Shown: piece by piece, positions 27,979-36,561 of the stretch
How the letters are laid out: every line of letters begins with the position of its first letter
Position numbering within the stretch: the first letter of the stretch is position 1
Assembly (NCBI GenBank): GCA_016200225.1
Contig: JACQFD010000006.1
Coordinates: forward strand, 186,001 to 250,000
Direction of reading: 5' to 3'
Length of the DNA: 64,000 bases
Source of the DNA: Planctomycetota bacterium
Lineage (GTDB): Bacteria > Planctomycetota > UBA1135 > JACQFD01
Notes under the pieces: generated by a model
Databases searched by the model: none
The model's input: the letters and a program-made list of their open reading frames with translations, nothing else
What the model was told of the DNA's origin: nothing
Position numbers and translations under genes: made by a program

Positions 27979-28052
27979 AAGGGAGACGGGACCAATTATT
28001 CAATAGAAGTAATATCAATTAGGCCAATGCGGGCGGCGCGCTCGCCACAGTC
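27979..28052 (+). repeat. GGGACGGGTCCAATT-type motif and truncated G+C-rich repeat
   Basis: Directly after the exonuclease stop come GGGAGACGGGACCAATT and an A+T-rich spacer (AGTAATATCAATTAGGCCAA). Then about 30 bases of the left end of the G+C-rich repeat follow before it breaks off (GCGGGCGGCGCGCTCGCC). The same order, but with a full repeat, follows the truncated exonuclease copy at 28673-28740, and a related order is found at 59253. Confidence 0.65.
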
Positions 28053-28090
28053 GTCAAGTCAGTATGATTATGGACTTGGAGTGATTTCAA

Positions 28091-28390
28091 ATAGGTTCTT
28101 GCGGGCGGCGGGCTCCGCGGCGCGGCGCAGCGGCGATGCTCCGGCCACGCCCGGTCGCGGCCGGCACGCCAGCGAGAACCACACGCTCGACGCGACGGGG
28201 CGTCGCCTTCGCCGCCGCCGCCTTGCGCCACGGACCCGCCGCCCGCCAGTACTAACGATAGCACGTCACTAATAAAAGCGCGGCTGCTCGGCCATGCCGG
28301 CGGGCGCGTGGCCGCGCAAGCGCGGCCACCTCGCCCGTCACGGCATCGCCTCGCTGTTTAAGATTGTGGCCACATGACACAAGCACCCTG
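28091..28390 (+). repeat. G+C-rich hairpin repeat, copy B
   Basis: This is a full-length copy of the element at 19115. Its first 155 bases fold into the long imperfect hairpin, with an inner palindromic piece (GGTCGCGGCC). Its right part holds GTACTAACGATAGCACG and ends GGCCACATGACACAAGCACC. It is nearly identical to copy C at 28731 except for a 42-base stretch missing there between two GCGCGG words. No protein-like frame is present. Confidence 0.8.
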
Positions 28391-28413
28391 TCTCTTGGGC
28401 TCGAAAAAATGGG

Positions 28414-28477
28414 AAAAAATGGGGACGGCTCCAATTTCGCAATCGATTCACAAAATATTGGACCCGTCCCCTTTTTT
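28414..28477. repeat. GGGGACGG/CCGTCCCC inverted repeat with T-run
   Basis: GGGGACGGCTCCAAT (28421-28435) pairs with ATTGGACCCGTCCCC (28457-28471) with one mismatch across a 21-base loop, and is flanked by A6 on the left and T6 on the right. It could act as a bidirectional terminator. The same words recur at 27979, 28681, 35464, 41081 and 59253, so it is better viewed as one member of a dispersed palindrome family. Confidence 0.7.
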
Positions 28478-28483
28478 ACCCGC

Positions 28484-28672
28484 GGAATCGCCGGATTGGA
28501 TATGAAAGCCCTTGCAATGGGTTTATTTCAGAAACCAAGGTGGGGCGACACTACTAAAAACAAACTGCCGGCGGAAGTACGATCGAATTTACCTCATACT
28601 CATAATGCACTCGACGACGCGAAGGAACAGGCCGAGATTTTTGTCAAGATACTGTCGAAATACGGGGGTTAG
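28484..28672 (+). pseudogene. truncated, diverged copy of the exonuclease 3' end
   Basis: These 189 bases align without gaps to the last 63 codons, including stop, of the exonuclease at 27424. By my count 26 codons differ and 22 of the differences are synonymous; the four amino-acid changes are V-L, H-P, S-N and A-S. The motif HTHNALDDAKEQA is intact but the N-terminal half with the DIE motif is missing, so the fragment cannot be an active nuclease. The excess of silent change means the copy evolved as a working gene before it lost its 5' part. Confidence 0.85.
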
Positions 28673-28680
28673 AAGGGAGA

Positions 28681-28988
28681 AAAGGGGGACGGGTCCAATT
28701 ATTCAATAACAATAAAAGTAATATCAATTAGGCCAATGCGGGCGGCGGGCTCCGCGGCGCGGCGCAGCGGCGATGCTCCGGCCACGCCCGGTCGCGACCG
28801 GCACGCCAGTGAGAGAACCACACGCTCGACGCGACGGGGCGTCGCCTTCGCCGCCGCCGCCTTGCGCCACGGACCCGCCGCCCGCCAGTACTAACGATAG
28901 CACGTCACTAATAAAAGCGCGGCCACCTCGCCCGTCACGGCATCGCCTCGCTGTTTAAGATTGTGGCCACATGACACAAGCACCCTGT
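28681..28988 (+). repeat. palindromic motif plus G+C-rich hairpin repeat, copy C
   Basis: The unit starts with GGGGGACGGGTCCAATT and an A+T-rich spacer, then the G+C-rich element from about 28731. It has the same hairpin arms, the palindrome CGGTCGCGACCG, GTACTAACGATAGCACG and the same right end as copy B. A 42-base internal deletion lies between repeated GCGCGG words. It stands after the exonuclease fragment just as the stub does after the full gene. Confidence 0.8.
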
Positions 28989-29023
28989 GTTTTGTAATAT
29001 TTATAATCCCCCCGAAAAGGGAG

Positions 29024-29047
29024 AAAAAGGGGATTCGTCCCCTTTTT
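29024..29047. terminator. bidirectional terminator-like hairpin after the FG-GAP gene
   Basis: AAAAAGGGGA-TTCG-TCCCCTTTTT is a perfect 10-base-pair stem with a tetraloop, A-run on one side and T-run on the other. It stands 4 bases past the stop of the minus-strand gene at 29052 and fits a factor-independent terminator. It also belongs to the GGGGA/TCCCC palindrome family of this window. Confidence 0.7.
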
Positions 29048-29051
29048 TAGC

Positions 29052-30689
29052 CTACTTGGTGCTGGTTACGAGCGCCGGCTTCGATCTTGTCTTATTTCCC
29101 GTGTGGTCGACGGCCTCGATAATGATGGACGCTTTGACTCCGTTAGGTTCCGCCTTCATCGCCGCCAGGTCGAGCGCGCCGCGGAATAAGTGTCCGCCCA
29201 TGTTGGTCATTGCGATGTTTTCTTTCTTAAATTTACCGTTTTTTGCTTCGATTTCGGCGTTGAAGGAGCAGTGGATGAAGTCCTGGCCGTCGTCGTAACT
29301 ATTATCTTGGATGAACGCGTGGAATTCGAAGACGCCGGCGGCGGATAGGCGGCCTGGATTGTCAATTTTAAGGATATTCGGGCCGTGTGTGTCTTTCGGT
29401 CCCGTGTTTCTGTAAATTTTGTTTCCCGTGCCGGATTCGCCGTTCGCGGTCACGTAGTCGGTGCGCCCGTCGTTGTCGAAATCGCCCGCGGCCGCGTCGC
29501 AGGTGGGGTCGATGCCGAAGTCGAAGGCGTTGACATAAGTAAAATTCCATTTTCCGTCGTTGATATATAACTTTTCGGGCCAGTCGAGGAGCGAGCCCAC
29601 GATGACGTCAAGGAATCCGTCGTCGTTGACGTCGATGAATGTAATTTCGTTGTCGTCGTCGCCGTTGTGGCCCTTGATACAGTTCGTCAGGTGCTCGAAC
29701 GAGAGTTTTCCGGTTTCGCGGAGCAGATTTTTCGACGCGCCTTCGTTCATTTTTTCGATCGAAACCCAGAACGCGTCGACGTCGCCGTCGTTGTCGAGAT
29801 CGGCCCATTCGCATTCGTAATTATTCGCCGTTCCCGGATAATTTAGAACCGGCGTCGCATCGGTAAATTTACCGTTTCCGTCGTTTACGAATAAATTCTG
29901 GCCGTTCGCGTGCTTGCCGATCACGACGAGGTCGAGATCGAAATCGCCGTCGATGTCCGCAAACGTCGCGTCCTGCGCGACGGGCACGGCGATGTCGGGC
30001 ATGCGCGCGTCGGTTTCATCCGTATATTTGCCGGTCCCGTCATTGATAAAAAGCCGCGTCTTGCTGCCCTGATCGCTGAAGACGAGATCGAGGTCGCCGT
30101 CGGAGTCGACGTCGCCGAATTCGACGGACGCGGAGGACATTTTAACTGTTGGAAATCGGGCGTCGGCCGTTTCTGTAAAATGCCCCTTTCCATCGTTAAG
30201 AATCAACCGAGCGGGGCGGGAGCCCATTTGAGCGAAGCAAATATCCAAATCGCCGTCGCGGTCGGCGTCGAAGACGGTCACCATTCCTGCCTGCACCGCA
30301 AAATCCTTCGGCAGCCGTTCGAGCGCTTCGTCGACAAATTTAATATTTCCCTCGCCCGTCGATTTATTCATTTGTAATTGCGGGATGTGTTTCTTCTGCC
30401 TCGCGGGCTGCAGCACGAATCCGGTCGCGAAGACGATATCGAGTTTGCCGTCGCCGTCGAAATCGCCGACGTCGACGCCCTCGCATTTGATATCATAACT
30501 CGGGCCGCCGAGCGCGCCTTCGACGTACTTGAATTGTGCATTCTTGTCGGGCGCGGGAATGGACGCCGGTTTGCGCTGCGCGGGCGACGCGGGCGCGGCG
30601 GCTGCGAATGTTAATATAAAAAAAATCGGGAGCGCGGCGGCGCGGGCGGCCGCGGCCGAATCCATTCTTCGGGGCGAGGTTTCGATCAT
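29052..30689 (-). CDS. secreted FG-GAP/VCBS repeat protein
   Basis: The chosen start at 30689 gives 545 residues (30665 is a close alternative) with a signal peptide ([19 protein letters not shown]). Residues about 65-430 are FG-GAP/VCBS repeats forming a beta-propeller, each with a calcium loop of the DxDxDG type ([41 protein letters not shown] and others). The last 100 residues form a separate beta domain ([17 protein letters not shown]). Such proteins are extracellular and usually bind ligands or other surface proteins. A terminator-like hairpin follows the stop. The gene is divergent from the SEC-C gene. Confidence 0.85.
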   Translation of the reverse strand: MIETSPRRMDSAAAARAAALPIFFILTFAAAAPASPAQRKPASIPAPDKNAQFKYVEGALGGPSYDIKCEGVDVGDFDGDGKLDIVFATGFVLQPARQKKHIPQLQMNKSTGEGNIKFVDEALERLPKDFAVQAGMVTVFDADRDGDLDICFAQMGSRPARLILNDGKGHFTETADARFPTVKMSSASVEFGDVDSDGDLDLVFSDQGSKTRLFINDGTGKYTDETDARMPDIAVPVAQDATFADIDGDFDLDLVVIGKHANGQNLFVNDGNGKFTDATPVLNYPGTANNYECEWADLDNDGDVDAFWVSIEKMNEGASKNLLRETGKLSFEHLTNCIKGHNGDDDNEITFIDVNDDGFLDVIVGSLLDWPEKLYINDGKWNFTYVNAFDFGIDPTCDAAAGDFDNDGRTDYVTANGESGTGNKIYRNTGPKDTHGPNILKIDNPGRLSAAGVFEFHAFIQDNSYDDGQDFIHCSFNAEIEAKNGKFKKENIAMTNMGGHLFRGALDLAAMKAEPNGVKASIIIEAVDHTGNKTRSKPALVTSTK

Positions 30690-30733
30690 TGGGGTTTGAG
30701 CGGTATCATGCGTGTTCCCGACCGAATCGATCC

Positions 30734-31243
30734 ATGACAAACCGCGAAACATCCCTTCTGCTCGCCGCATTTCTCGAATCCGCGCCCGCGCGCTCGCTTC
30801 AAAACATCGAAGCGGAGTCGCTGAGGCGCGTCGCGCGATTGTTTCTAGAATGTTGTTTCGACGGGCTCGGCAAGTCGCCGAAGCACCTCGACGGCGACGA
30901 CGTGCACGGCCTGTTGCTGCATCTTTTGCCCGAGAAAATGGCGAAGAAAGACCCCGACGCGCGCCACGTGCTGCCGATCGCGCGCGCGATTCTTCAATTT
31001 ACAGAAGACCGCGCGGTCGTTTCTCAGAGTTATGAAATCGCGCGCGCGCTCGAAGAAAACAATCGTACTTTTTTAGATATGATCGAACGCGGCGAGAGCC
31101 ACAGTCATGGCCACGGGCACAGTCACGGCGGTTCGCCCGAAAAACCGTTTGTTCACAAAGCGGAAAAAACCGGGCGCAACGATCCCTGTCCGTGCGGGAG
31201 CGGGCGAAAATTTAAACAGTGTTGTATGAAACTTGGCGCGTGA
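30734..31243 (+). CDS. SEC-C motif protein with histidine-rich linker
   Basis: This 169-residue protein has an alpha-helical body (residues 1-115), a His-rich linker ([12 protein letters not shown]) and a C-terminal SEC-C zinc motif ([16 protein letters not shown]), the one found at the end of SecA and in many small proteins. The motif binds zinc and, in SecA, contacts SecB or ribosomes. The His-rich linker could bind further metal. A role in metal handling or protein targeting is inferred. The last 32 bases overlap the 3' end of the convergent desaturase gene, so the zinc motif is encoded opposite the desaturase tail. Confidence 0.8.
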   Translation: MTNRETSLLLAAFLESAPARSLQNIEAESLRRVARLFLECCFDGLGKSPKHLDGDDVHGLLLHLLPEKMAKKDPDARHVLPIARAILQFTEDRAVVSQSYEIARALEENNRTFLDMIERGESHSHGHGHSHGGSPEKPFVHKAEKTGRNDPCPCGSGRKFKQCCMKLGA

Positions 31244-32168
31244 TCGCGGCCGCGGCTGCCGCCGCCGATGCCGCGGCTTTCGATTCGGCGTGAATGATGT
31301 GAGGAGGAGGCACGGCGATCTTCCGGCGTCCTTCCGCGAGAATTTCCGGCGTCGGTTCCACGACATTGCGAATCACGCCGAGCCAGTTGAATACTTTGAT
31401 GACGTAATACGCGAAATCGATCTGCCACCAGTAAAAACCCTGCGCGGCGGCGTGCTGATGGCGGTGGTGGTTGTTATGCCAGCCTTCGCCGCACGTCACA
31501 ATCGCGAGAACGAGCGAATTCTTACTATTATCCGATGTATCGAATCGCCGGCGGCCGATGATATGCATCAGCGAATTGATAGTAAATGTTCCGTGCCAGA
31601 GCACGACGGTTGAAATAACAAATCCCCAGACGATCGCCACGGGCCCGCCGATGATGAATAATAAAACCGCGAGAACCGTCGGCGGCAGCCAGTAGTGTTT
31701 ATCGATCCAGCGAATTTCGGGGAACCGCGCGAAATCGGCGATGCGCTTCGTGTCGGTCTCGAGCCAGCGCTCGGACAGAATCCAGCCGACGTGCGCGTAC
31801 CAGAAACCGCGCTGCACGACCGAATGGATATCTTCAGGCTCGTCGCTGTAGCGATGATGCCGGCGGTGGTGGGCCGCCCACCAGAGGACGCCTTTTTGAA
31901 CTGTAGTTTCCGCGCAGAATGCAAGAATAAATTGCGGGACACGGCTTAACTGAAACGTCCGGTGCGCGAAATACCGGTGATATCCAATACAACAAAAAAG
32001 CATCCGTAAATAGTAAAGTCCGACACACCATGCGACCCCCTGCCACGAAAAGCCCACCCAGAAGGCGAGTGGAATGGCCGCCACGTGAAACGCTAAAAAA
32101 GGCGCCGAGCGGAAGTTGAAATAGTGCTCGCGTGGAACTTCGAGGGAAGGTGTCTGCATCGCGCGCAT
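31212..32168 (-). CDS. acyl-CoA/acyl-lipid fatty acid desaturase
   Basis: This 318-residue membrane protein has the three histidine boxes of delta-9-type desaturases: [13 protein letters not shown] and HNNHHRH, which hold the di-iron site. Four membrane helices are predicted (for example [20 protein letters not shown]). It introduces a double bond into acyl chains of membrane lipids using O2 and electrons. The next gene upstream is a divergent Rieske protein, a possible electron donor. The last 22 residues are Ala-rich ([12 protein letters not shown]) and overlap the SEC-C gene end to end. ATGs at 32168 and 32159 are both possible starts. Confidence 0.9.
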   Translation of the reverse strand: MRAMQTPSLEVPREHYFNFRSAPFLAFHVAAIPLAFWVGFSWQGVAWCVGLYYLRMLFCCIGYHRYFAHRTFQLSRVPQFILAFCAETTVQKGVLWWAAHHRRHHRYSDEPEDIHSVVQRGFWYAHVGWILSERWLETDTKRIADFARFPEIRWIDKHYWLPPTVLAVLLFIIGGPVAIVWGFVISTVVLWHGTFTINSLMHIIGRRRFDTSDNSKNSLVLAIVTCGEGWHNNHHRHQHAAAQGFYWWQIDFAYYVIKVFNWLGVIRNVVEPTPEILAEGRRKIAVPPPHIIHAESKAAASAAAAAAAITRQVSYNTV

Positions 32169-32285
32169 CAGAACCGATTTCGACCAACCTTCGAGGCGAA
32201 AAATACGTGAATTCCGTCCCGGCTTATCTCAATTCACTCTAAACAACGCTTTCGCCAATTTTTCGGGATACGGTACGCTCTGGTA

Positions 32286-32657
32286 ATGCTCGGATGGACG
32301 CGCGCAATGGCGATCGATCAGATCGCCCCCGGCGAAGGGGCAATCCTGCAGGTTCGGGGCGTCGCCGTCGCGCTTTTCCACGGAAACGACGGATGGCGGG
32401 CGCTCTCGGCCGCCTGTCCGCACGCCGGATCATTGATATCGGAATTTCTAACAGATAGCGGAACGGTCATGTGTCCGTCGCACGGTTGGGAGTTCCGCGC
32501 CGACGACGGCCAATGCACGACGTTGCGCGCGCAACGGCTTCGAGTTTACGCGACTCGCGTTGAGAACGGGTTCGTTTATGTTAAAGTTCGTCCGGTGATC
32601 GCCGTATTCCTAACTATCTTCGGCGGCGCGTCCGCCGATCCGCCCCGAATCCGATGA
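32286..32657 (+). CDS. Rieske [2Fe-2S] ferredoxin-like protein
   Basis: This 123-residue protein carries a Rieske cluster motif: CPHAG and CPSHGW, separated by 18 residues, giving two Cys and two His ligands. It is of the small, soluble ferredoxin type that serves oxygenases. It stands divergently from the desaturase, which needs an electron donor, so a functional pair is plausible but inferred. An extra hydrophobic tail (VIAVFLTIFGGASA) follows the domain. The stop overlaps the corA start (ATGA). An in-frame ATG at 32307 could be the real start. Confidence 0.85.
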   Translation: MLGWTRAMAIDQIAPGEGAILQVRGVAVALFHGNDGWRALSAACPHAGSLISEFLTDSGTVMCPSHGWEFRADDGQCTTLRAQRLRVYATRVENGFVYVKVRPVIAVFLTIFGGASADPPRIR

Positions 32658-33640
32658 TTCGCGTTATTACAAAAGGCGATTCCAGCAACCTCAAGATGGT
32701 CGAGGGGATCGACGCGGCGCGCGCGGCGCTCGCCGGAAACGCGCAGACGCGGCCGCGCGCATGGATCGATCTTGTGGCGCCGTCGGCGGACGAGGCGGAA
32801 TTGTTATTAAAGAAAGAACTTAAATTCGCGGATTACTCGGTCGAGGACGCGCTCGACGCCAACCATCCCGCCAAGGTCGAGGAGGTCGGCGAGGAAGGCG
32901 AGCGGTCCGCGTATTTATTTGTAATCGCGCGCGCGCCGGAAAAAAGCGACGGTACATGCGACGCCGTCGCGTTGTTCCTGCGCAGCCGAATATTAGTAAC
33001 CGTGCATGCGGGCGATTCGTCGCTCGTCAACAGGGCGCTCGACAAGATCGTTCGCGATCCCGTGCAAACGATCGGCGCGGGAATCGAATTCGTCGCGCAC
33101 GGGATTCTCGACGAGTTCGTCGACGCGTACGTGCCGACGCTCGACGAGTTCGAGAATCAGATCGAATTGATGGAAAGCGCGATCGTCGGCGATCATAACC
33201 AATGTGGACTCGATAAGATTCTCAAATTGAGACAATCGGCGACGCAGCTCCACCGGGAGGCGCGGCCCATGCGCGATTTGATGGCTTCGCTCGCGCGCGA
33301 GGGGCATCCGCTCGTGAAACCGAAGGCGCGCATCGCGTTTCGCGATCTGTATGATCAAATCCAGCGCACGCTCGACCGGCTGGAGACGGACCGCGAACTC
33401 GTGGCGTCCTTGCGCGACGCATTTTTAGCATTACAAAACAATCGCATGAACGAGGTGATGAAAACGCTCACCGTCGTGGCCGTCATCAGCGGAACGCTCG
33501 CCGTGGTGACGGGCGTGTTCGGCATGAATTTAAAGATTCCGTTCAGCGACGCGCCGAATGGATTCTGGATATCGCTGATCGGCATGTTCATTCTGTCGCT
33601 CGCCATTTTAATAATATTCCGCATGAAACGCTGGGTTTGA
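32654..33640 (+). CDS. corA: CorA-family magnesium/cobalt transporter
   Basis: This 328-residue protein has a large cytoplasmic N-terminal domain with long helices (residues about 1-265) and two C-terminal membrane helices. The selectivity motif GMN lies at the end of the first (TGVFGMNLKIPF), and a basic tail (FRMKRWV) follows the second. It forms a pentameric channel for Mg2+ and related ions. It overlaps the Rieske gene by 4 bases and precedes nadA by 3, so these genes are probably in one transcript. Confidence 0.92.
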   Translation: MIRVITKGDSSNLKMVEGIDAARAALAGNAQTRPRAWIDLVAPSADEAELLLKKELKFADYSVEDALDANHPAKVEEVGEEGERSAYLFVIARAPEKSDGTCDAVALFLRSRILVTVHAGDSSLVNRALDKIVRDPVQTIGAGIEFVAHGILDEFVDAYVPTLDEFENQIELMESAIVGDHNQCGLDKILKLRQSATQLHREARPMRDLMASLAREGHPLVKPKARIAFRDLYDQIQRTLDRLETDRELVASLRDAFLALQNNRMNEVMKTLTVVAVISGTLAVVTGVFGMNLKIPFSDAPNGFWISLIGMFILSLAILIIFRMKRWV

Positions 33641-33643
33641 AAC

Positions 33644-34678
33644 ATGGTAAACGCTCCATCGCTCGTTACAAATCCATTTTCGCCGCCGCTCGCGGTTCCG
33701 CACGACCCCAAGTTTTGCGCGGTCCCTCCCGGAATCGACCTGCTCGAGGCGATCGTTCAATTAAAGAAAGAGCGCAACGCGATCCTGCTCGCGCATTATT
33801 ATCAAGAAGGCGACATTCAGGACATCGCCGATTTCGTCGGAGATTCGCTCGAATTGTCGCGCCGCGCGCGCGACGCGAAGGACGCATCGGTCATATGTTT
33901 TTGCGGCGTGCATTTCATGGCGGAATCGGCGAAGTGCCTCGCGCCGGATAAAATTGTTATATTGCCCGATCTCGAGGCCGGCTGTTCGCTCGCCGAGGCC
34001 TGTCCGCCCGAGGCGCTCGCCGAGTGGAAGCGGCGGCATCCGGATTATACCATTGTCGCATATATCAATACTTCGGCGGCGACGAAGGCGCTGTGCGACT
34101 GGATCTGCACGTCGAGCAACGCCGAAAAAGTCATTCGCGCGATTCCTGAAAATGAAAAGATCCTATTCGTGCCCGACCGGCATCTCGGCGATTATTTAAT
34201 TAAAAAAACCGGCCGAAAAATGGAATTGTGGCCGGGCAGTTGTATTGTTCATGAAACGTTCAACGCGCGGAAAATCGTCGCGCTCAAAACCCGGCATCCC
34301 GGCGCGAAACTGATCGCGCATCCCGAATGCGACGCGAGCGTTCTCGAACACGCGGAATTCGTGGGATCGACGTCGAAATTGCTCGAATTTGTCATAACAG
34401 ATCCGGCGGCGGAATTTATTGTAGCAACCGAGCGCGGCATTCTACACGAAATGCGCAAGCGCGCGCCCGGCAAGATCCTCCTCGAACCGCCCGTCGACAC
34501 GGGTCCCGACGCCGCGAAGGGCGCGTGCGCCAGTTGTAATGAATGCCCTCATATGCGGCGCAACACGCTCGAGAAAGTTTATCTTGCCTTGCGCGATCTC
34601 CAGCCGCGCATCGAAATCGGCGAAGAGCTGCGCCTCGCGGCGCTCCGTCCGCTCGAGCGCATGCTTTCGTTAAAATAA
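33644..34678 (+). CDS. nadA: quinolinate synthase
   Basis: This 344-residue protein condenses iminoaspartate and dihydroxyacetone phosphate to quinolinate in NAD synthesis. NadA motifs are clear: LAHYYQEGDIQDIADFVGDS, ICFCGVHFMAESAK (first cluster Cys), DLEAGCSLAEACP, NTSAATKA, WPGSCIVHE (second) and CASCNECPHMRRN (third). Three Cys bind a [4Fe-4S] cluster. The first 20 residues are a leader typical of the family. No nadB or nadC is in the window. The reductase that follows could be co-transcribed. Confidence 0.95.
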   Translation: MVNAPSLVTNPFSPPLAVPHDPKFCAVPPGIDLLEAIVQLKKERNAILLAHYYQEGDIQDIADFVGDSLELSRRARDAKDASVICFCGVHFMAESAKCLAPDKIVILPDLEAGCSLAEACPPEALAEWKRRHPDYTIVAYINTSAATKALCDWICTSSNAEKVIRAIPENEKILFVPDRHLGDYLIKKTGRKMELWPGSCIVHETFNARKIVALKTRHPGAKLIAHPECDASVLEHAEFVGSTSKLLEFVITDPAAEFIVATERGILHEMRKRAPGKILLEPPVDTGPDAAKGACASCNECPHMRRNTLEKVYLALRDLQPRIEIGEELRLAALRPLERMLSLK

Positions 34679-34713
34679 AGAATAGACCGGTGACCTCCAC
34701 TCCCCGACCGGCG

Positions 34714-35451
34714 ATGCTCCGGCGCGCCGAATTACAAATCGCCGAGATCATACAAGAAACGCATGATACAAAAACCTTCCGCGTCGGCGCGCCGCCGGGC
34801 GGACTTCCGGAATTCAAACCCGGCCAATTCTATGCATTCGAAGTCAAAAACGCGGACGGCGCGTGGATCCGCCGAAGCTATTCGATCGCGAGCTCGCCGC
34901 GCGAAACGCGTTTCTTCGATTTAACCATTAAATTTCTCGAAGGCGGCGCGGCGACCGGCGTATTGTTTAAGAATGCGCGGACCGGCGACACGGTGCGCGC
35001 GACCGGACCCTTCGGCGAATTTATTTTGGACGAATCGCGGCCCGCAATTTTCGTCGCCGGCGGCGTCGGCATCACGCCGATCATGAGTATGTTGCGATAT
35101 TGGAGCGAAAGCGTAAATCCCCCGAACGCCTGCCTGCTTTATAGCAATCGCGAACGGCGTGATATTATTTATGAAGCCGAGTTGCGCGACATGGCGGCGA
35201 AGTGTCGAAATTTCGAATTTCATTACTCTTTGACACGAGTGAAGGACGGAGATCGTTGGGGCGGCCGAGTCGGGCGATTCGACGCGTCGGTTGTTAATGA
35301 AATCTGTCAAAATATGACAGATCGAATTATATATTTATGCGGACCCGTCGCCATGATGGAGGAAATGGGGCGATCGTTCATCGATATGGGCGTAAAAAGT
35401 ACAGATATTCGAGTCGAAGCATTCCTCGGAACCAATCCGACGTTTGGATGA
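34714..35451 (+). CDS. FAD/NAD(P)-dependent ferredoxin reductase-like protein
   Basis: This 245-residue protein has an FAD-binding barrel (about 1-100) with RRSYSIASSP (the RxYS flavin motif) and GDTVRATGPFGEF. An NAD(P)-binding domain follows (GGVGITPIMSMLRY and YLCGPVAMMEEMG). There is no fused iron-sulfur domain, so it resembles the reductase part of flavohaemoproteins, oxygenase reductases and ferredoxin reductases. It could pass electrons to the Rieske protein encoded 2 kb upstream, which is an inference. The frame is open further upstream; ATG 34714 or GTG 34690 are the likely starts. Confidence 0.85.
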   Translation: MLRRAELQIAEIIQETHDTKTFRVGAPPGGLPEFKPGQFYAFEVKNADGAWIRRSYSIASSPRETRFFDLTIKFLEGGAATGVLFKNARTGDTVRATGPFGEFILDESRPAIFVAGGVGITPIMSMLRYWSESVNPPNACLLYSNRERRDIIYEAELRDMAAKCRNFEFHYSLTRVKDGDRWGGRVGRFDASVVNEICQNMTDRIIYLCGPVAMMEEMGRSFIDMGVKSTDIRVEAFLGTNPTFG

Positions 35452-35463
35452 AAATTATGAAAC

Positions 35464-35478
35464 TTGGACCGGGTCCAA
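35464..35478. repeat. TTGGACC-G-GGTCCAA palindrome
   Basis: This perfect 7-1-7 palindrome lies just after the reductase gene. It belongs to the GGGACxGGTCCAA family seen near 28421, 28681, 41081 and 59253, and like the 59598 member it is followed within 20 bases by a GCGGAGACGCGG repeat. Confidence 0.7.
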
Positions 35479-35492
35479 TTTAATACTCAGAA

Positions 35493-35699
35493 TTTCACGC
35501 GGAGACGCGGAGGAGAGAGGAGACGCGGAGCCAGAAGGAGAGATTCACGCGGAGACGCGGAGGACAGAGAGAACGCGGAGAAAACCAAGAATACAATTGC
35601 AAGTTCTGGTTTTCTCCGCGTCTCCGCGTGCACGTCTTCTCTCCGCGTCTCCGCGTGAATTTCTCGTTCTGGCTCCGCGTCTCCGCGTGGAATTCTGAA
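35493..35699. repeat. GCGGAGACGCGG composite inverted repeat, copy 1
   Basis: Several copies of CACGCGGAGACGCGGAG in direct orientation (35498-35580) face copies of CTCCGCGTCTCCGCGTG in the opposite orientation (35607-35695) across an A+T-rich middle (ACCAAGAATACAATTGCAAG). The unit is strongly palindromic. A shorter copy with the same middle lies at 59616-59750, and a fragment at 40908. No protein-like frame is present. Confidence 0.85.
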
Positions 35700-35700
35700 A

Positions 35701-35775
35701 GGATGCGTCGAGCGCGTACCACGCGCTTGCGTGTGGGTCGCGACGGGGTGCTGAGATCGGAGCCCGCCATGAACT
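35701..35775 (-). repeat. degraded inverted fragment of the G+C-rich repeat
   Basis: Read on the minus strand this resembles the left part of the G+C-rich element (GGCGGGCTCC, then CGTCGCGACCC and GCGCTCGACGC), with gaps. It shows that the family also survives as fragments. No gene is seen between here and the tetR-like gene at 35917. Confidence 0.5.
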
Positions 35776-35823
35776 AATTATTAATACCCTCCATAGTGCG
35801 GGTGGAATTTGTCCCGTCGTTGC

Positions 35824-35851
35824 TTGACATCCCGAAACCTCGTCCGATATT
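35824..35851 (+). promoter_or_regulatory. sigma-70-type promoter of the TetR-RND operon
   Basis: TTGACA (35824-35829) is followed after 16 bases by GATATT (35846-35851). The -35 is a full consensus match. The transcription start would fall near 35858, right before the inverted-repeat operator. Confidence 0.6.
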
Positions 35852-35859
35852 GGACACGC

Positions 35860-35894
35860 GTTCTGAACAGCCGTTCAGGACAGGCGTTCAGAAC
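35860..35894. promoter_or_regulatory. inverted-repeat operator of the TetR regulator
   Basis: GTTCTGAAC (35860-35868) and GTTCAGAAC (35886-35894) are exact reverse complements. Between them TGAAC-AGCC-GTTCA (35864-35877) is a second, overlapping inverted repeat of the TGAAC/GTTCA type common for TetR/AcrR proteins. The position directly after the promoter and 22 bases before the regulator's ATG indicates autorepression. Confidence 0.7.
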
Positions 35895-35916
35895 AACTCC
35901 CGCTCGAAACAAACAA

Positions 35917-36561
35917 ATGCCGATTGAGCATAACCCAGAGATGCACCGCGCTCGCATTATCGAGACGGCGGGCGAGGTGTTTGGCGAGGCCGGTTTTCGC
36001 GGGGCGACGATTCGGGAGATCGCGCGGCGCGCGGGCGTCGGACTCGGCGCCGTTCATTACCATTTCGAGGACAAGGCCGATTTGTATCGTGCCGTTTGCG
36101 ACTACGCGCTCGCGCGTTCGATCGGAGATTATAGGAAGGCCGTCGAATCGACCTCCGATCCGAAGTTACAATTGCGGCGGTGGCTCGACGTTTTTCTTAA
36201 GAATACATTTTCGGGCGCGCAGCCCGACTGGCAGGGGAGGCTCGTGTTGCGCGGGATGACGGAGCCGGGGCCCGAATTGCCGGAATTCATCGAATCGCTC
36301 ATTCGCCCGCATCATCGGCTGCTCGCGGGCGTGATGGCGGAATTATTAAATATGCGTCCGGACTCGGACGCGGTGTTGGAGTTCACATTGTTTATATTTG
36401 GGCAGTGTTTCGTGCACCATCACCTGCGCGGCGTCGTCGACGCCCTGCGCGGAAGGGCGTACACCGAAAAGGACGTTGCGCCGCTTCGCGATCAAATCTA
36501 TCAATTCATCGTCGCCGCGGCGGACGCGCATGCCGTTCGCCGGAGGAAAAAAAGGAAATGA
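35917..36561 (+). CDS. TetR/AcrR-family transcriptional repressor
   Basis: This 214-residue protein has a TetR N-terminal helix-turn-helix (RIIETAGEVFGEAGFRGATI, then AGVGLGAVHYHFEDKADLYRAV) and a helical ligand-binding C-terminal part (AGVMAELLNMRPDSDAVLEF) like that of the CerR/YbiH group, which often controls efflux pumps. The start at 35917 removes an upstream extension that runs through the promoter and operator. The stop overlaps the start of the membrane-fusion gene (ATGA), so regulator and pump share a transcript. The tail is very basic (RRRKKRK). Confidence 0.9.
   Translation: MPIEHNPEMHRARIIETAGEVFGEAGFRGATIREIARRAGVGLGAVHYHFEDKADLYRAVCDYALARSIGDYRKAVESTSDPKLQLRRWLDVFLKNTFSGAQPDWQGRLVLRGMTEPGPELPEFIESLIRPHHRLLAGVMAELLNMRPDSDAVLEFTLFIFGQCFVHHHLRGVVDALRGRAYTEKDVAPLRDQIYQFIVAAADAHAVRRRKKRK

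Noticed and set aside
28773..28958. Small open frames within the G+C-rich hairpin repeats
   Set aside because: They are not conserved in frame between copies and have Arg/Pro-rich low-complexity translations; the element looks non-coding.
35493..35699. CRISPR array made of GCGGAGACGCGG repeats
   Set aside because: Repeats are short, unevenly spaced and in both orientations, spacers are absent and no cas gene is in the window.
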